A stretch of 64,000 bases of DNA from an uncultured Alphaproteobacteria bacterium. Lineage in GTDB: Bacteria > Pseudomonadota > Alphaproteobacteria > Rhizobiales > Aestuariivirgaceae. The notes below the pieces were generated by a model. That model saw nothing but the letters and a program-made list of their open reading frames with translations. It was not told the origin of the DNA and ran no database searches. Positions 1 through 9,587 of this stretch are shown here, piece after piece; position 1 is the first letter of the stretch, and every line of letters starts with the position of its first letter. A program made the translations under genes and the position numbers. The DNA is taken from contig CALMWF010000031.1 of the NCBI GenBank assembly GCA_937873445.1, forward strand, positions 1 through 64,000. Reading direction: 5' to 3'.

Positions 1-55
1 CCGTGAAGGCGGCCGCACCGTCGGCGCCGGCGTCGTCGCCAAGATCACGGAATAA
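1..55 (+). CDS. tuf: Elongation factor Tu, C-terminal end (partial)
   Basis: Only the last 17 codons are inside the window, read from base 2 and ending in TAA at 53-55. The residues [14 protein letters not shown] match the conserved C-terminal barrel of EF-Tu, the GTPase that delivers aminoacyl-tRNA to the ribosome. Its place 14 bases before rpsJ is the usual str/S10 junction. The start and the GTPase domain lie outside the window. Confidence 0.9.
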   Translation, partial: REGGRTVGAGVVAKITE

Positions 56-69
56 GGTAGGGTACACCC

Positions 70-378
70 ATGCAACGCCAGAATATCCGTATCCGTCTCA
101 AGGCGTATGACTTTCGCATTCTCGATACGTCAACGCGCGAGATCGTGAACACGGCCAAGCGCACGGGCGCGCAGGTGCGCGGGCCGGTGCCTCTGCCCAC
201 CCGGATTGAGAAGTTCACCGTGAACCGCTCGCCGCATGTGGACAAGAAGAGCCGCGAACAGTTCGAAATGCGGACTCACCGCCGCCTTCTCGACATTGTG
301 GACCCGACCCCGCAGACGGTGGACGCGCTGATGAAGCTCGATCTTGCCGCCGGTGTTGATGTTGAAATCAAGCTCTAA
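70..378 (+). CDS. rpsJ: 30S ribosomal protein S10
   Basis: Encodes 102 residues, the usual S10 length, opening [16 protein letters not shown] and containing the conserved [20 protein letters not shown] segment. S10 is a small-subunit head protein and also the NusE partner of NusB in transcription antitermination. It is the first gene of the S10 cluster, 14 bases after tuf, with no leader of useful size between them, so it is probably read through from tuf. Confidence 0.98.
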   Translation: MQRQNIRIRLKAYDFRILDTSTREIVNTAKRTGAQVRGPVPLPTRIEKFTVNRSPHVDKKSREQFEMRTHRRLLDIVDPTPQTVDALMKLDLAAGVDVEIKL

Positions 379-406
379 TTTTTCAGAGCTTACTAGGAGT
401 GAAGCG

Positions 407-1114
407 ATGCGTTCTGGTCTCATCGCAGTGAAGCTGGGAATGACACGGATCTACACGGAGGAGGGCGTTCAGGTGCCCGTCACCGTGTTGAAGGTGGATA
501 ATTGCCAGGTGGTGGCGCAGAAGACGGCAGCGAAGGACGGCTACACCGCCCTTCAGCTGGGCGTCGGCGTGCCGAAAATCAAGCGCCTGACCAAGGCCGA
601 GCGCGGCCACTTTGCCGCCGCCAAGGTGGAACCCAAGCGCAAGCTGCAGGAATTCCGGGTGACCCCCGACAACACCATGCCGGTGGGCGCCGAGGTGACG
701 GTTGATCACTTCGTTCCCGGCCAGTTCGTGGATGTGACCGGCACCTCGACGGGCAAGGGCTATGCCGGCGGCATGAAGCGCTGGAACTTCGGCGGTCTGC
801 GGGCCACGCACGGCGTGTCCATCAGCCACCGTTCCATCGGTTCCACCGGTAACCGCCAGGACCCCGGCAAGGTGTTCAAGAACAAGAAGATGCCGGGTCA
901 TCTCGGCGTTGACACGGTCACCACGCAGAACATCGTGGTGGTGAAGACTGACAAGGATCGCGGCCTCATTCTGCTCAAGGGCTCTGTGCCGGGCGTGAAG
1001 GGGGGTTGGGTTTCGGTGCGTGACGCGGTGAAGCGCAAGCTTCCCGAGGGCGCGCCGCGTCCGGGCGCCTTCAAGGCCCCGACGGAAGCCGCTGCCGCGC
1101 CGGTGAAGGAGTAA
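407..1114 (+). CDS. rplC: 50S ribosomal protein L3
   Basis: Encodes 235 residues from ATG 407, preceded by AGGAG seven bases upstream. An in-frame start at 344 would overlap rpsJ and adds residues unlike L3. The product begins [15 protein letters not shown] and carries the L3 segment [20 protein letters not shown] around residues 123-142. L3 binds 23S rRNA near the peptidyl-transferase centre and is an early assembly protein. The C-terminus has an alanine- and proline-rich tail ([12 protein letters not shown]). Confidence 0.97.
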   Translation: MRSGLIAVKLGMTRIYTEEGVQVPVTVLKVDNCQVVAQKTAAKDGYTALQLGVGVPKIKRLTKAERGHFAAAKVEPKRKLQEFRVTPDNTMPVGAEVTVDHFVPGQFVDVTGTSTGKGYAGGMKRWNFGGLRATHGVSISHRSIGSTGNRQDPGKVFKNKKMPGHLGVDTVTTQNIVVVKTDKDRGLILLKGSVPGVKGGWVSVRDAVKRKLPEGAPRPGAFKAPTEAAAAPVKE

Positions 1115-1121
1115 GCCCGTC

Positions 1122-1742
1122 ATGAAAGCGGACATCAAAACCATTGACGCCGGCAAGGCGGGCAGCGTGGATCTGCCGGACCACATTTTCGGTCTGGAGC
1201 CGCGGGCCGACATCATCCACCGCGTGATCCAGTGGCAGCTCAACAAGCGCCAGCAGGGCACGCATCAGGCCAAGAGCCGCGGCGAGATCAACCGCACCAC
1301 CAAGAAGCTGGGCAACCAGAAGGGTGGCGGCACGGCCCGTCACGGCTCGCGCAAGTCTGGCATCTTCGTCGGCGGCGGCAAGGCCTTCGGTCCCCGGTTC
1401 CGCAGCCATGAGACGGCGCTGAACAAGAAGGTGCGCGCCCTTGGCCTGCGCCATGCGCTGTCGGCCAAGGTGAAGGCTTCCGAGCTCATCATTCTTGACA
1501 AGGCGGAACTGAGCAAGGCCAAGACCAAAGCGGTGAAGGAAGCCTTTGCCAAGCTTGGCCTGGTCAACGCGCTGATCATTGACGGGGCGGCGGTGAACGA
1601 CGGTTTCGCCAAGGCCGCGCGCGGCGTGCCGAACATCGATGTGCTGCCCATCCAGGGCATCAACGTCTACGACATCCTGCGCCGCAAGAGCCTGGTTCTC
1701 ACCAAGGCGGCGGTGGAAGCTCTGGAGGCGCGCTTCAAATGA
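1122..1742 (+). CDS. rplD: 50S ribosomal protein L4
   Basis: Encodes 206 residues. The conserved [20 protein letters not shown] loop, which reaches into the peptide exit tunnel, is at residues 65-84. L4 is an early 23S-binding protein. In enterobacteria it also represses its own operon, but I see no equivalent leader here. It starts 7 bases after rplC and ends with ATGA overlapping the start of rplW. Confidence 0.98.
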   Translation: MKADIKTIDAGKAGSVDLPDHIFGLEPRADIIHRVIQWQLNKRQQGTHQAKSRGEINRTTKKLGNQKGGGTARHGSRKSGIFVGGGKAFGPRFRSHETALNKKVRALGLRHALSAKVKASELIILDKAELSKAKTKAVKEAFAKLGLVNALIIDGAAVNDGFAKAARGVPNIDVLPIQGINVYDILRRKSLVLTKAAVEALEARFK

Positions 1743-2032
1743 GCAAGGAACATTACTACGACATCATCAAGAGCCCGGCGGTGACCGAAAAGGGCACCAT
1801 GGTTTCGGAAACGAACACCGTGGTCTTCAATGTTGCCGCCACCGCCACCAAGCCGGAGATCAAGAAGGCCGTTGAAGGTCTGTTCGGGGTCAAGGTGAAG
1901 GCGGTGAACACGCTGGTGCGCAAGGGCAAGGTCAAGCGTTTCCGTGGCCGCCCGGCGCAGCTTTCCGACGTGAAGCGCGCCTATGTGACCCTGGAAGAGG
2001 GTCAGCGCCTCGACGTGACCACGGGTCTGTGA
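1739..2032 (+). CDS. rplW: 50S ribosomal protein L23
   Basis: Encodes 97 residues starting [20 protein letters not shown], typical of L23. L23 sits at the exit-tunnel rim and docks the signal recognition particle and trigger factor. The four-base ATGA overlap with rplD (1739-1742) suggests translational coupling. Its length is normal for alphaproteobacteria. Confidence 0.98.
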   Translation: MSKEHYYDIIKSPAVTEKGTMVSETNTVVFNVAATATKPEIKKAVEGLFGVKVKAVNTLVRKGKVKRFRGRPAQLSDVKRAYVTLEEGQRLDVTTGL

Positions 2033-2049
2033 GGGATTTGAGGTAGATC

Positions 2050-2880
2050 ATGGCACTCAAGACATTCAATCCCACCAGCGCCGGGCGCCGCCACCTGATC
2101 CAGGTGGACCGTTCGGGCCTGTACAAGGGCAAGCCGGTGAAGGCTCTGGTCGAAGGCCAGAACAAGAATGGCGGCCGCGGCAACACCGGGCGCATCACCT
2201 CGCGGCGCAAGGGCGGCGGCCACAAGACGGCCTATCGCCTGATCGATTTCAAGCGCGCCAAGATGGACATGACGGCCACCGTCGAGCGGCTGGAATATGA
2301 TCCGAACCGGACCGGTTTCATCGCCCTCATCAAGTATGAGGACGGCACCCTGTCCTATATCCTGGCGCCGCAGCGTCTGCAGGCCGGTGACACGGTGGTG
2401 TCGGGCCAGAACGTGGACGTGAAGCCCGGCAATGCCATGCCGATGGGCAACATGCCGGTGGGCACCATCATTCACAACATCGAGACCAAGCCCGGCAAGG
2501 GCGGGGCTCTGGCCCGTTCGGCCGGTGGCTATGCCATGCTGGCGGGCCGCGACCAGGGCTATGTGCTGATCAAGCTGAAGTCGGGTGAAACCCGCATGCT
2601 GCCGGCGGCCTGCATGGCGACGGTGGGTGCGGTGTCCAACCCCGACCACGTCAACGAGATCATCGGCAAGGCCGGACGCATGCGCTGGCTGGGCAAGCGT
2701 CCGGTGTCGCGCGGTATTGCCCGCAACCCGGTGGACCACCCGAACGGTGGCCGCACCAACGGCGGCAAGCACTGGGCCACCCCGTGGGGCAAGCCGACCA
2801 AGGGCAAGAAGACCCGGACCAACAAGTCCACCCAGAAATTCATCGTGCGCAGCCGCCACGATCGCAAGAAGTCGAGCTAA
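2050..2880 (+). CDS. rplB: 50S ribosomal protein L2
   Basis: Encodes 276 residues, close to the usual size. The C-terminal [20 protein letters not shown] segment (about residues 220-239) contains the conserved histidine associated with peptidyl-transferase function. The N-terminus [15 protein letters not shown] is typical. L2 bridges 23S rRNA domains and contacts the small subunit. It is 17 bases after rplW with a GAGG-type ribosome-binding site. Confidence 0.98.
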   Translation: MALKTFNPTSAGRRHLIQVDRSGLYKGKPVKALVEGQNKNGGRGNTGRITSRRKGGGHKTAYRLIDFKRAKMDMTATVERLEYDPNRTGFIALIKYEDGTLSYILAPQRLQAGDTVVSGQNVDVKPGNAMPMGNMPVGTIIHNIETKPGKGGALARSAGGYAMLAGRDQGYVLIKLKSGETRMLPAACMATVGAVSNPDHVNEIIGKAGRMRWLGKRPVSRGIARNPVDHPNGGRTNGGKHWATPWGKPTKGKKTRTNKSTQKFIVRSRHDRKKSS

Positions 2881-2890
2881 GAGGTAAACC

Positions 2891-3169
2891 GTGGCACGTT
2901 CGCTCTGGAAAGGCCCGTTTGTTGACGGGTATCTCTTGAAGAAGGCCGATGGGGCCCGCTCCGGCGGCCGCAATCAGGCGATCAAGACGTGGAGCCGCCG
3001 CTCCACCATTCTGCCGCAGTTCGTGGGCCTGACCTTCCAGGTTCACAACGGCAATAAGTTCATCCCCGTGCTGGTATCGGAGGAAATGGTCGGTCACAAG
3101 CTCGGCGAGTTCGCGCCGACGCGGACCTTCAAGGGCCATTCGGTGTCAGACAAGAAGGCGACGAAGTAA
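2891..3169 (+). CDS. rpsS: 30S ribosomal protein S19
   Basis: Encodes 92 residues. The start is GTG at 2891, 11 bases after the rplB stop codon and preceded by GAGG. The product [20 protein letters not shown] is unmistakable S19, which binds 16S rRNA in the head with S13. The GTG start may reduce initiation slightly; no ATG lies nearby in frame. Confidence 0.97.
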   Translation: MARSLWKGPFVDGYLLKKADGARSGGRNQAIKTWSRRSTILPQFVGLTFQVHNGNKFIPVLVSEEMVGHKLGEFAPTRTFKGHSVSDKKATK

Positions 3170-3173
3170 GGTC

Positions 3174-3554
3174 ATGAGCAAGCCCAAGACAAAACGCGCG
3201 CTTGGCGACAATGAGGCGAAGGCCGTCACCCGGTCGATCCGCATTTCCCCGCGCAAGCTGAATGAAGTGGCAGCCGAAATCCGCGGCATGAAGGTGTCCA
3301 AGGCGCTGGCGCAGCTGACGTTCTCGCGTCGCCGCATCGCCAAGGATGTCAAGAAGACGCTGGAATCGGCCATTGCCAATGCCGAAAACAATCATGACCT
3401 CGACATCAACAACCTGGTGGTGGCCGAGGCCTGGGTGGGCAAGAACCTTGTCATGAAGCGCTGGATGCCGGGCGCGCGCGGCCGTGTGGGCCGGATCGAG
3501 AAGTTCTTCAGCGAACTGACGATCATTGTCCGGGAAGTGAAGGAGGCGGCCTGA
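3174..3554 (+). CDS. rplV: 50S ribosomal protein L22
   Basis: Encodes 126 residues. The motif [20 protein letters not shown] and the C-terminal hairpin sequence [13 protein letters not shown], which lines the exit tunnel near the macrolide site, identify L22. It follows rpsS by 4 bases. The stop TGA shares one base with the rpsC start, a TGATG junction that implies coupling. Confidence 0.97.
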   Translation: MSKPKTKRALGDNEAKAVTRSIRISPRKLNEVAAEIRGMKVSKALAQLTFSRRRIAKDVKKTLESAIANAENNHDLDINNLVVAEAWVGKNLVMKRWMPGARGRVGRIEKFFSELTIIVREVKEAA

Positions 3555-4270
3555 TGGGTCAGAAAGTCAATCCGATCGGTCTGCGTCTGGGCATCAACCG
3601 GACCTGGGACTCGCGTTGGTTCGCCAACAGCCGCGAATACGGCAAGCTGCTGCATGAGGATCGCGCCATCCGCGATTATCTGCGCAAGGAGCTGAAGCAG
3701 GCCGGTGTGGCCAAGGTGCTGATCGAGCGCCCGCACAAGAAGTGCCGGGTGACCATTCATTCCGCCCGTCCGGGCGTGGTGATCGGCAAGAAGGGTGCGG
3801 ACATCGAGAAGCTGCGCAAGAAGGTGGCCGAGATGACTTCGTCGGAAGTCGATCTCAACATCGTCGAAGTGCGCAAGCCCGAAATTGACGCAACCCTGGT
3901 GGCCGAGAACATCGCCCAGCAGCTGGAACGCCGCGTGGCCTTCCGCCGCGCCATGAAGCGGGCCGTGCAGTCGGCCCAGCGCATGGGTGCCGAGGGCATC
4001 AAGATCACCTGTTCGGGCCGTCTTGGCGGGGCGGAAATCGCCCGCGTGGAATGGTATCGCGAAGGCCGCGTGCCGCTGCATACGCTGCGCGCCGACGTGG
4101 ACTATGGCGTGGCCACCGCCCACACCGCCTATGGCACCAACGGCGTCAAGGTCTGGATCTTCAAGGGCGAGATCATGGAACATGATCCCATGGCCCAGGA
4201 CAAGCGCCAGAACGACACGTCCGACGCTGGCCGCCCGCCGCGCCGCGAGCGCGAAGCGGCGAACGCCTGA
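3554..4270 (+). CDS. rpsC: 30S ribosomal protein S3
   Basis: Encodes 238 residues with the N-terminal [20 protein letters not shown], a KH domain around [16 protein letters not shown], and the [20 protein letters not shown] segment. S3 forms part of the mRNA entry channel and its helicase activity. The tail ([20 protein letters not shown]) is charged and likely disordered. Translation is coupled to rplV through TGATG. Confidence 0.98.
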   Translation: MGQKVNPIGLRLGINRTWDSRWFANSREYGKLLHEDRAIRDYLRKELKQAGVAKVLIERPHKKCRVTIHSARPGVVIGKKGADIEKLRKKVAEMTSSEVDLNIVEVRKPEIDATLVAENIAQQLERRVAFRRAMKRAVQSAQRMGAEGIKITCSGRLGGAEIARVEWYREGRVPLHTLRADVDYGVATAHTAYGTNGVKVWIFKGEIMEHDPMAQDKRQNDTSDAGRPPRREREAANA

Positions 4271-4285
4271 GATTGAGGTAGCAAC

Positions 4286-4699
4286 ATGCTGCAACCGAAG
4301 AAGACAAAGTATCGCAAGGCCTTCAAGGGCCGCATCCATGGCAAGGCCACGAGCTGCAACACGCTCGACTATGGCACCTTCGGCCTGAAGGCGGTGGAGC
4401 CCGACCGGCTGACCGCACGCCAGATCGAAGCCGCCCGCCGGGCGCTGGCCCGCGGCATGAAGCGCGCCGGCCGCATCTGGATCCGGGTGTTCCCCGACGT
4501 TCCGGTGTCGAAGAAGCCGGCCGAAGTCCGCATGGGCTCCGGCAAGGGTTCGACCGAATACTGGGCGGCGCGGGTCAAGCCGGGCCGGGTGATTTTCGAG
4601 GTCGACGGCGTGCCCCGCGAAGTGGCCGAGGAGTCGCTGCGCCTGGCTGCCGCCAAGCTGCCGATCATCACGCGCTTTGTGGCGCGTCTGGGCGAATAA
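4286..4699 (+). CDS. rplP: 50S ribosomal protein L16
   Basis: Encodes 137 residues starting [19 protein letters not shown], with the conserved [20 protein letters not shown] stretch at about 70-89. L16 helps position tRNA in the A site and joins late in 50S assembly. It has a GAGGT ribosome-binding site and lies 15 bases after rpsC. Confidence 0.98.
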   Translation: MLQPKKTKYRKAFKGRIHGKATSCNTLDYGTFGLKAVEPDRLTARQIEAARRALARGMKRAGRIWIRVFPDVPVSKKPAEVRMGSGKGSTEYWAARVKPGRVIFEVDGVPREVAEESLRLAAAKLPIITRFVARLGE

Positions 4700-4712
4700 G
4701 GGGATCACGGCA

Positions 4713-4907
4713 ATGAAGATGAAAGACGTGAAGGCCCTGACCAAGGACCAGGTGCAGGACGAAATCCTGAAGCTGAAGAAGGAACAGTTCAACCTGCGCT
4801 TCCAGCGGGCGACTGGCCAGATCGATAACACTGCGCGCATCCGTCAGATCCGCCGCGACATCGCCCGTCTCAAGACGGCGCAGTCGCAGGCCGCGGCCGC
4901 CAAGTAG
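4713..4907 (+). CDS. rpmC: 50S ribosomal protein L29
   Basis: Encodes 64 residues of the usual helical hairpin: [20 protein letters not shown] then [11 protein letters not shown]. The start ATG 4713 was chosen because it follows AAGGGG by about nine bases and leaves a 13-base gap after rplP. A longer reading frame would overlap rplP. ATG 4719 is an alternative. L29 lies at the exit-tunnel rim beside L23. Confidence 0.95.
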   Translation: MKMKDVKALTKDQVQDEILKLKKEQFNLRFQRATGQIDNTARIRQIRRDIARLKTAQSQAAAAK

Positions 4908-4918
4908 GAGTAACAACA

Positions 4919-5167
4919 ATGCCGAAACGCATCCTGCAGGGTGTCGTCGTCAGCGACAAGAATGACAAGACCATCGTGGTCAAGGTGGAACGCCGTCTGC
5001 GCCATCCGGTGCTGAAGAAGACGGTGCGTCTGTCGAAGAAGTATCACGCCCATGATGAAGGCAACACCGCCAAGACCGGCGATGTGGTGCGCATTCAGGA
5101 AACCCGGCCCCTGTCCAAGCAGAAGCGCTGGGCGCTTCTGGACAAGGTGGCCGAGGGCCAGGGCTGA
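4919..5167 (+). CDS. rpsQ: 30S ribosomal protein S17
   Basis: Encodes 82 residues: [20 protein letters not shown] with the second strand [20 protein letters not shown], the OB-fold of S17, a primary 16S rRNA binder. The spacing after rpmC is 11 bases with a GGAG ribosome-binding site. Confidence 0.97.
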   Translation: MPKRILQGVVVSDKNDKTIVVKVERRLRHPVLKKTVRLSKKYHAHDEGNTAKTGDVVRIQETRPLSKQKRWALLDKVAEGQG

Positions 5168-5191
5168 GCCATCGAGAGGAATGGGTGAACC

Positions 5192-5560
5192 ATGATCCAG
5201 CAAGAAACCAATCTCGATGTGGCTGACAATTCCGGCGCGCGCCGGGTGCAGTGCATCAAGGTGCTTGGCGGTTCCAAGCGCCGCTACGCCGCCGTGGGCG
5301 ACATCATCGTGGTGTCGGTGAAGGAAGCCATTCCGCGCGGCCGCGTCAAGAAGGGCTCGGTGATGAAGGCCATCGTGGTGCGCACCGCGAAGGACATCCG
5401 CCGTCCCGATGGTTCGGTGATCCGCTTCGACCGCAATGCGGCGGTGCTGATCAACGCGCAGGGCGAGCCGGTGGGGACCCGTATTTTCGGGCCCGTGCCG
5501 CGTGAGCTGCGCGCCAAGAACCAGATGAAGATCATTTCGCTGGCGCCGGAGGTGCTGTGA
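5192..5560 (+). CDS. rplN: 50S ribosomal protein L14
   Basis: Encodes 122 residues, exactly the family length, starting [20 protein letters not shown] and ending in [11 protein letters not shown]14 forms an intersubunit bridge with 16S helix 14. Its TGA shares a base with the rplX start (TGATG at 5558-5562). Confidence 0.98.
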   Translation: MIQQETNLDVADNSGARRVQCIKVLGGSKRRYAAVGDIIVVSVKEAIPRGRVKKGSVMKAIVVRTAKDIRRPDGSVIRFDRNAAVLINAQGEPVGTRIFGPVPRELRAKNQMKIISLAPEVL

Positions 5561-5880
5561 TGGCGAAGCTGAAAATCAAGAAGGGCGACAAGGTTGTCGT
5601 CATCGCGGGCAAGGACAAGGGCAAGCAGGGCGAAGTGCTCAAGGTTTTCCCGGTGGAAAACCGCGCCATCGTTTCCGGCGTGAATGTGGCCAAGCGCCAT
5701 ACCCGCCAGACCGCGTCCAATGAGGGCGGCATCATCAACAAGGATATGCCGATCCATATTTCCAATCTGGCGCTGCGCGATCCCAAGACCGGCAAGCCGA
5801 CCCGCGTGGGTTACAAGACGCTGGCTGACGGCAAGAAGGTGCGCGTTGCCAAGCGTTCGGGAGAAGTGATCAATGGCTGA
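5560..5880 (+). CDS. rplX: 50S ribosomal protein L24
   Basis: Encodes 106 residues from ATG 5560; a GTG three bases earlier is possible but [20 protein letters not shown] is the standard N-terminus. The KOW motif ([20 protein letters not shown]) is at residues 9-28. L24 starts 50S assembly at the 5' end of 23S rRNA. It overlaps rplE by eight bases. Confidence 0.97.
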   Translation: MAKLKIKKGDKVVVIAGKDKGKQGEVLKVFPVENRAIVSGVNVAKRHTRQTASNEGGIINKDMPIHISNLALRDPKTGKPTRVGYKTLADGKKVRVAKRSGEVING

Positions 5881-6574
5881 CGACAAGAAGAAGGCTGACA
5901 AGCCGGCGAAGGACGCCGGCAAGCCGGATGCCAAGGCCGCCAAGGCTGCGCCGAAGAAGGCTGATGCGCCTGCGCCCAAGGGCAAGGCCAAGGAAAAGCT
6001 GCCGGAGGGCTATGTGCCCCGGCTGCAGACCCACTATGCCAAGGTGGTGCGCCAGAAGCTCATCGAGAAGTTCGGCTACACCAACCCGATGCAGGTGCCG
6101 AAGATCACCAAGATCGTGCTCAACATGGGCGTGGGTGAAGCCACCCAGGACTCCAAGCTGGTGCAGGTGGCGGCCGACGAGCTGCAGAAGATTGCCGGCC
6201 AGAAGGTGGTCATCACCAAGAGCCGCAAGGCCATTGCCCAGTTCAAGATCCGCGAGAACCTGGCGATTGGCGCCAAGGTGACGCTGCGCAAGGCCCGCAT
6301 GTATGAATTCCTGGACCGCCTGATCACCATCGCGCTGCCGCGCGTGCGTGACTTCCGCGGCCTGCCGGACAAGAGTTTTGACGGCAATGGCAACTATGCC
6401 ATGGGCATCAAGGAACACATCATTTTTCCGGAAATCGATTACGACAAGATCGACCGGGTGTGGGGCCTTGATGTGGTGATCTGCACCTCGGCGCGCAGCG
6501 ACGAAGAAGCCCGCGCGCTCATCGAAGCCTTCAACTTCCCGTTCCGCCGCCCCGCCCGCAAGCAGGCCGCGTGA
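5873..6574 (+). CDS. rplE: 50S ribosomal protein L5 with N-terminal Lys/Ala/Pro extension
   Basis: Encodes 233 residues, about 45 more than a typical bacterial L5. The L5 core begins near residue 48 ([20 protein letters not shown]) and includes [20 protein letters not shown] and the C-terminal [17 protein letters not shown]. Residues 1-47 are a low-complexity K/A/P/D tract. No other ATG occurs in frame before residue 73, so the extension is not an obvious mis-start; GTG at codon 48 is the only internal alternative. L5 binds 5S rRNA and contacts P-site tRNA. Confidence 0.95.
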   Translation: MADDKKKADKPAKDAGKPDAKAAKAAPKKADAPAPKGKAKEKLPEGYVPRLQTHYAKVVRQKLIEKFGYTNPMQVPKITKIVLNMGVGEATQDSKLVQVAADELQKIAGQKVVITKSRKAIAQFKIRENLAIGAKVTLRKARMYEFLDRLITIALPRVRDFRGLPDKSFDGNGNYAMGIKEHIIFPEIDYDKIDRVWGLDVVICTSARSDEEARALIEAFNFPFRRPARKQAA

Positions 6575-6602
6575 ACCGGAAACCGTGATCTGAGGAAGCC
6601 AC

Positions 6603-6908
6603 ATGGCAAAGACCAGTTCGATTGAGAAGAACGAAAAGCGCCGGAAGATGGCCAAGCAGTTTGCGAACCGCCGCAAGAAGCTGAAGGCTGTCATCCACAA
6701 CAAGCAGACGAGCATGGAGGACCGTTTCGCGGCCCAGCTCAAGCTCGCTGCCATGCCGCGCAACGCGGCGCCGACCCGCATTCGCAACCGTTGCGAGGTG
6801 ACCGGGCGTCCGCGCGCCTATTACCGCAAGCTAAAGATGTCGCGTCTGGCTCTGCGTGAACTGGCCAACCTGGGTCTGATCCCGGGCATGGTCAAGTCGA
6901 GCTGGTAA
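6603..6908 (+). CDS. rpsN: 30S ribosomal protein S14
   Basis: Encodes 101 residues, the long zinc-free form of S14: there is no CxxC pair, and the core [20 protein letters not shown] is present at about 61-80. It binds 16S rRNA in the head. The start ATG 6603 follows GAGGAAGCC. Confidence 0.97.
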   Translation: MAKTSSIEKNEKRRKMAKQFANRRKKLKAVIHNKQTSMEDRFAAQLKLAAMPRNAAPTRIRNRCEVTGRPRAYYRKLKMSRLALRELANLGLIPGMVKSSW

Positions 6909-6920
6909 GGAGACGATGAG

Positions 6921-7319
6921 ATGAGTGTGAACGATCCGATCGGTGATATGCTCACCCGCATCCGGAACGCCCAGGAGAGGGGCAAGTCCAAGGTGTCGTC
7001 GCCGGCCTCGCGCCTGCGCGAGCGCGTCCTGGAAGTGCTGCAGAACGAGGGCTTCATCCGCGGCTTCACCACCACCCAGCAGGATGGCGGCAAGGCCGAG
7101 CTTGAGATCGAACTCAAGTATTTCGACGGCGCGCCGGTGATCAAGGAAATCCACCGTGTGTCGAAGCCGGGCCGGCGCGTTTATGCGTCGGTGGACACGC
7201 TGCCGACGATTTACAACGGTCTTGGCATTTCCATTCTTTCGACGCCCAAGGGCGTCATGTCGGATGCAGACGCGCGCGCCCAGAATGTGGGCGGCGAAGT
7301 GCTCTGCACCGTGTTCTAA
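6921..7319 (+). CDS. rpsH: 30S ribosomal protein S8
   Basis: Encodes 132 residues starting [20 protein letters not shown] and ending with [10 protein letters not shown], typical S8. S8 is a primary 16S binder, and in enterobacteria it represses the spc operon by binding mRNA. No copy of that leader is obvious here. It has a strong AAGGAGACGATGAG ribosome-binding region. Confidence 0.97.
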   Translation: MSVNDPIGDMLTRIRNAQERGKSKVSSPASRLRERVLEVLQNEGFIRGFTTTQQDGGKAELEIELKYFDGAPVIKEIHRVSKPGRRVYASVDTLPTIYNGLGISILSTPKGVMSDADARAQNVGGEVLCTVF

Positions 7320-7331
7320 GGGACGAATGCT

Positions 7332-7865
7332 ATGTCGCGTATTGGCAAGAAAGCAGTGGCGATCCCGGCGGGTGTGACCGCCACCATCACCGGTCAGACG
7401 GTGGCGGTGAAGGGCGCGAAGGGCGAGCTCAAGGTGGTGCTGCCGGAAACGGTGACCATCACCCGTGGCGATGACGGCATCAAGGTTGATCCGGTCAACA
7501 AGACCAAGCTGGCGCGGTCGGCCTGGGGCATGTCGCGCACCATGGTGGCCAACCTGGTGAAGGGTGTGACCGAGGGCTATTCCAAGACCCTGGAAATCAC
7601 CGGCGTGGGTTATCGCGCCGCCGCCCAGGGCAAGGTGCTGCAGCTCAATCTGGGCTACAGCCATGATGTCAACTATGCGGTGCCGGAAGGCATCGAGATC
7701 AAGACGCCGAAGCCCACGGAAATCGTGATCAGCGGCATCGACAAGCAGAAGGTGGGCCAGGTGGCCGCCGAAATCCGCGATGTGCGCGGGCCTGAACCCT
7801 ACAAGGGCAAGGGCGTGAAATATGCTGGCGAATACATCTTCCGCAAGGAAGGCAAGAAGAAGTAA
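7332..7865 (+). CDS. rplF: 50S ribosomal protein L6
   Basis: Encodes 177 residues, the normal length: [20 protein letters not shown], and the C-terminal segment [21 protein letters not shown]6 is a two-domain protein near the factor-binding site of the large subunit. It lies 12 bases after rpsH. Confidence 0.98.
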   Translation: MSRIGKKAVAIPAGVTATITGQTVAVKGAKGELKVVLPETVTITRGDDGIKVDPVNKTKLARSAWGMSRTMVANLVKGVTEGYSKTLEITGVGYRAAAQGKVLQLNLGYSHDVNYAVPEGIEIKTPKPTEIVISGIDKQKVGQVAAEIRDVRGPEPYKGKGVKYAGEYIFRKEGKKK

Positions 7866-7876
7866 CGGGTGAACCC

Positions 7877-8239
7877 ATGGCAACCAAGATGACTCCTCTG
7901 GCCCGCCGCACTGCTCGCGTCCGCAAGGCGCTGGCGGCGCGTGGCAACCTCCGTCCGCGGCTGTCGGTGTTCCGCTCGTCGAAGAACATCTATGCCCAGA
8001 TCATTGACGATGCGAAGGGCGTAACGCTGGCCGCTGCCTCGACCCAGGAAAAGGATTTCCGGGACGGCAAGAAGACCGGGGCCGACATGGCTGCGGCCAA
8101 GGCGGTGGGCAAGCTCGTTGCCGAGCGCGCCATCAAGGCCGGGGTCAAGGACGTGGTCTTTGATCGTGGCGGCTACATTTATCACGGGCGCGTCAAGGCG
8201 CTCGCCGAAGCGGCCCGCGAAGGCGGCCTCAATTTCTAA
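7877..8239 (+). CDS. rplR: 50S ribosomal protein L18
   Basis: Encodes 120 residues with [20 protein letters not shown] and the C-terminal [20 protein letters not shown], diagnostic for L18. L18 binds 5S rRNA together with L5 and L25. It lies between rplF and rpsE as in nearly all bacteria. Confidence 0.98.
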   Translation: MATKMTPLARRTARVRKALAARGNLRPRLSVFRSSKNIYAQIIDDAKGVTLAAASTQEKDFRDGKKTGADMAAAKAVGKLVAERAIKAGVKDVVFDRGGYIYHGRVKALAEAAREGGLNF

Positions 8240-8257
8240 TCCGAAGGGCATATTCAC

Positions 8258-8827
8258 ATGGCTAAGGAACGTGGCGAACGGGATCGGGACCGCAAGGAGA
8301 ACCGCGAAGAGCGGGACAGCGAGTTCCTCGACAAGCTCGTTCATATCAATCGCGTGGCGAAGGTGGTGAAGGGCGGCAAGCGCTTTGGCTTCGCTGCACT
8401 CGTCGTCGTCGGCGACCAGAAGGGCCGGGTGGGCTTTGGCCATGGCAAGGCGCGCGAAGTGCCGGAAGCCGTGCGCAAGGCCACTGAAGGCGCCAAGCGG
8501 GCGCTGATCCGCGTGCCGCTGCGCGAAGGCCGCACGCTGCACCACGACATCGACGGGCGCTGGGGCGCGGGCAAGGTGACGCTGCGGGCAGCGCCTCCCG
8601 GCACCGGCATCATCGCCGGCGGCCCGATGCGCGCCGTGTTTGAATCGGTCGGCATGCAGGACGTGGTGGCCAAGTCCAAGGGGTCTTCCAACCCCTACAA
8701 CATGGTGCGCGCCACCTTTGACGCGCTGAAGAAGCAGGCGAGCCCGCGCTCGGTTGCCGCCCGGCGCGGCAAGAAGGTGTCGGATGTTCTGCGCCGCCGC
8801 GAAGGCGGCGAGACGGTGGCCGAATAG
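8258..8827 (+). CDS. rpsE: 30S ribosomal protein S5
   Basis: Encodes 189 residues, with the S5 motif [20 protein letters not shown] at about 28-47 and the C-terminal domain [21 protein letters not shown]5 contributes to decoding accuracy and the mRNA entry channel. The first 20 residues ([20 protein letters not shown]) are strongly charged, common in alphaproteobacterial S5. Confidence 0.98.
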   Translation: MAKERGERDRDRKENREERDSEFLDKLVHINRVAKVVKGGKRFGFAALVVVGDQKGRVGFGHGKAREVPEAVRKATEGAKRALIRVPLREGRTLHHDIDGRWGAGKVTLRAAPPGTGIIAGGPMRAVFESVGMQDVVAKSKGSSNPYNMVRATFDALKKQASPRSVAARRGKKVSDVLRRREGGETVAE

Positions 8828-8840
8828 GAGGATTGATCCC

Positions 8841-9029
8841 ATGTCGAAATCGGGAAAGACCGTCACGGTCACGCAGATCGCCAGCCCCCAGCGCCGTCCG
8901 GCGGAACAGCGCGCCACGCTGGTGGGGCTTGGCCTCAACAAGATCAACCGCAAGAGCACGCTGCCGGATACGCCGGCGGTGCGCGGCATGATCGCCAAGG
9001 TTCAGCATCTCGTCCGCGTGGACGGGTAA
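8841..9029 (+). CDS. rpmD: 50S ribosomal protein L30
   Basis: Encodes 62 residues from ATG 8841, preceded by AGGAGG. The sequence [20 protein letters not shown] then [19 protein letters not shown] is L30. The start was set by the ribosome-binding site and by the 13-base gap after rpsE; longer frames overlap rpsE. Confidence 0.96.
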   Translation: MSKSGKTVTVTQIASPQRRPAEQRATLVGLGLNKINRKSTLPDTPAVRGMIAKVQHLVRVDG

Positions 9030-9047
9030 GAGCAGGGATTGAACACC

Positions 9048-9530
9048 ATGAAGCTCAATCAGATCGCCGACAATGCCGGTGCCCGCAAGGCGCGCAAGCG
9101 TGTGGGCCGTGGCATTGGTTCCGGCCTGGGCAAGACCGCGGGCCGCGGCGGCAAGGGCCAGACCGCGCGCAAGGGCGGCGCCAAGGCCGGCTTCGAAGGC
9201 GGCCAGATGCCCATCTATCGCCGTCTGCCGAAGCGCGGCTTCAACAAGCCCAATGCGGTGAGCTACAACGAGGTCAACCTTGGCCAGCTGCAGCGCGCCA
9301 TTGACGCCAAGAAGCTTGACGGCAAGGGCGCGGTGACCGAGGCCGAACTGGTCAAGGCCGGGATCATCACCAGGGTCATGGGCGGTGTGCGCCTGCTGGC
9401 CAAGGGCGAGATCAAGAAGGCGCTGAACATTGAGGTTTTCTACGCCACCAAGTCGGCCATTGCTGCGGTTGAAAAGGCGGGCGGGTCGGTGAAGGTTCTG
9501 CGTCCGGCCGAAGAGCCCAAGCAGGCTTGA
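9048..9530 (+). CDS. rplO: 50S ribosomal protein L15
   Basis: Encodes 160 residues from ATG 9048 ([20 protein letters not shown]). TTG 9039 would add three residues. The glycine- and lysine-rich [20 protein letters not shown] tract is the extended loop of L15 that threads into 23S rRNA. It is the last ribosomal gene before secY. Confidence 0.97.
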   Translation: MKLNQIADNAGARKARKRVGRGIGSGLGKTAGRGGKGQTARKGGAKAGFEGGQMPIYRRLPKRGFNKPNAVSYNEVNLGQLQRAIDAKKLDGKGAVTEAELVKAGIITRVMGGVRLLAKGEIKKALNIEVFYATKSAIAAVEKAGGSVKVLRPAEEPKQA

Positions 9531-9587
9531 TTGCGCATGGCCGGAAGCCCACATTAGGGGTTTCACGGTCAGGAACGGGGATGTCTC

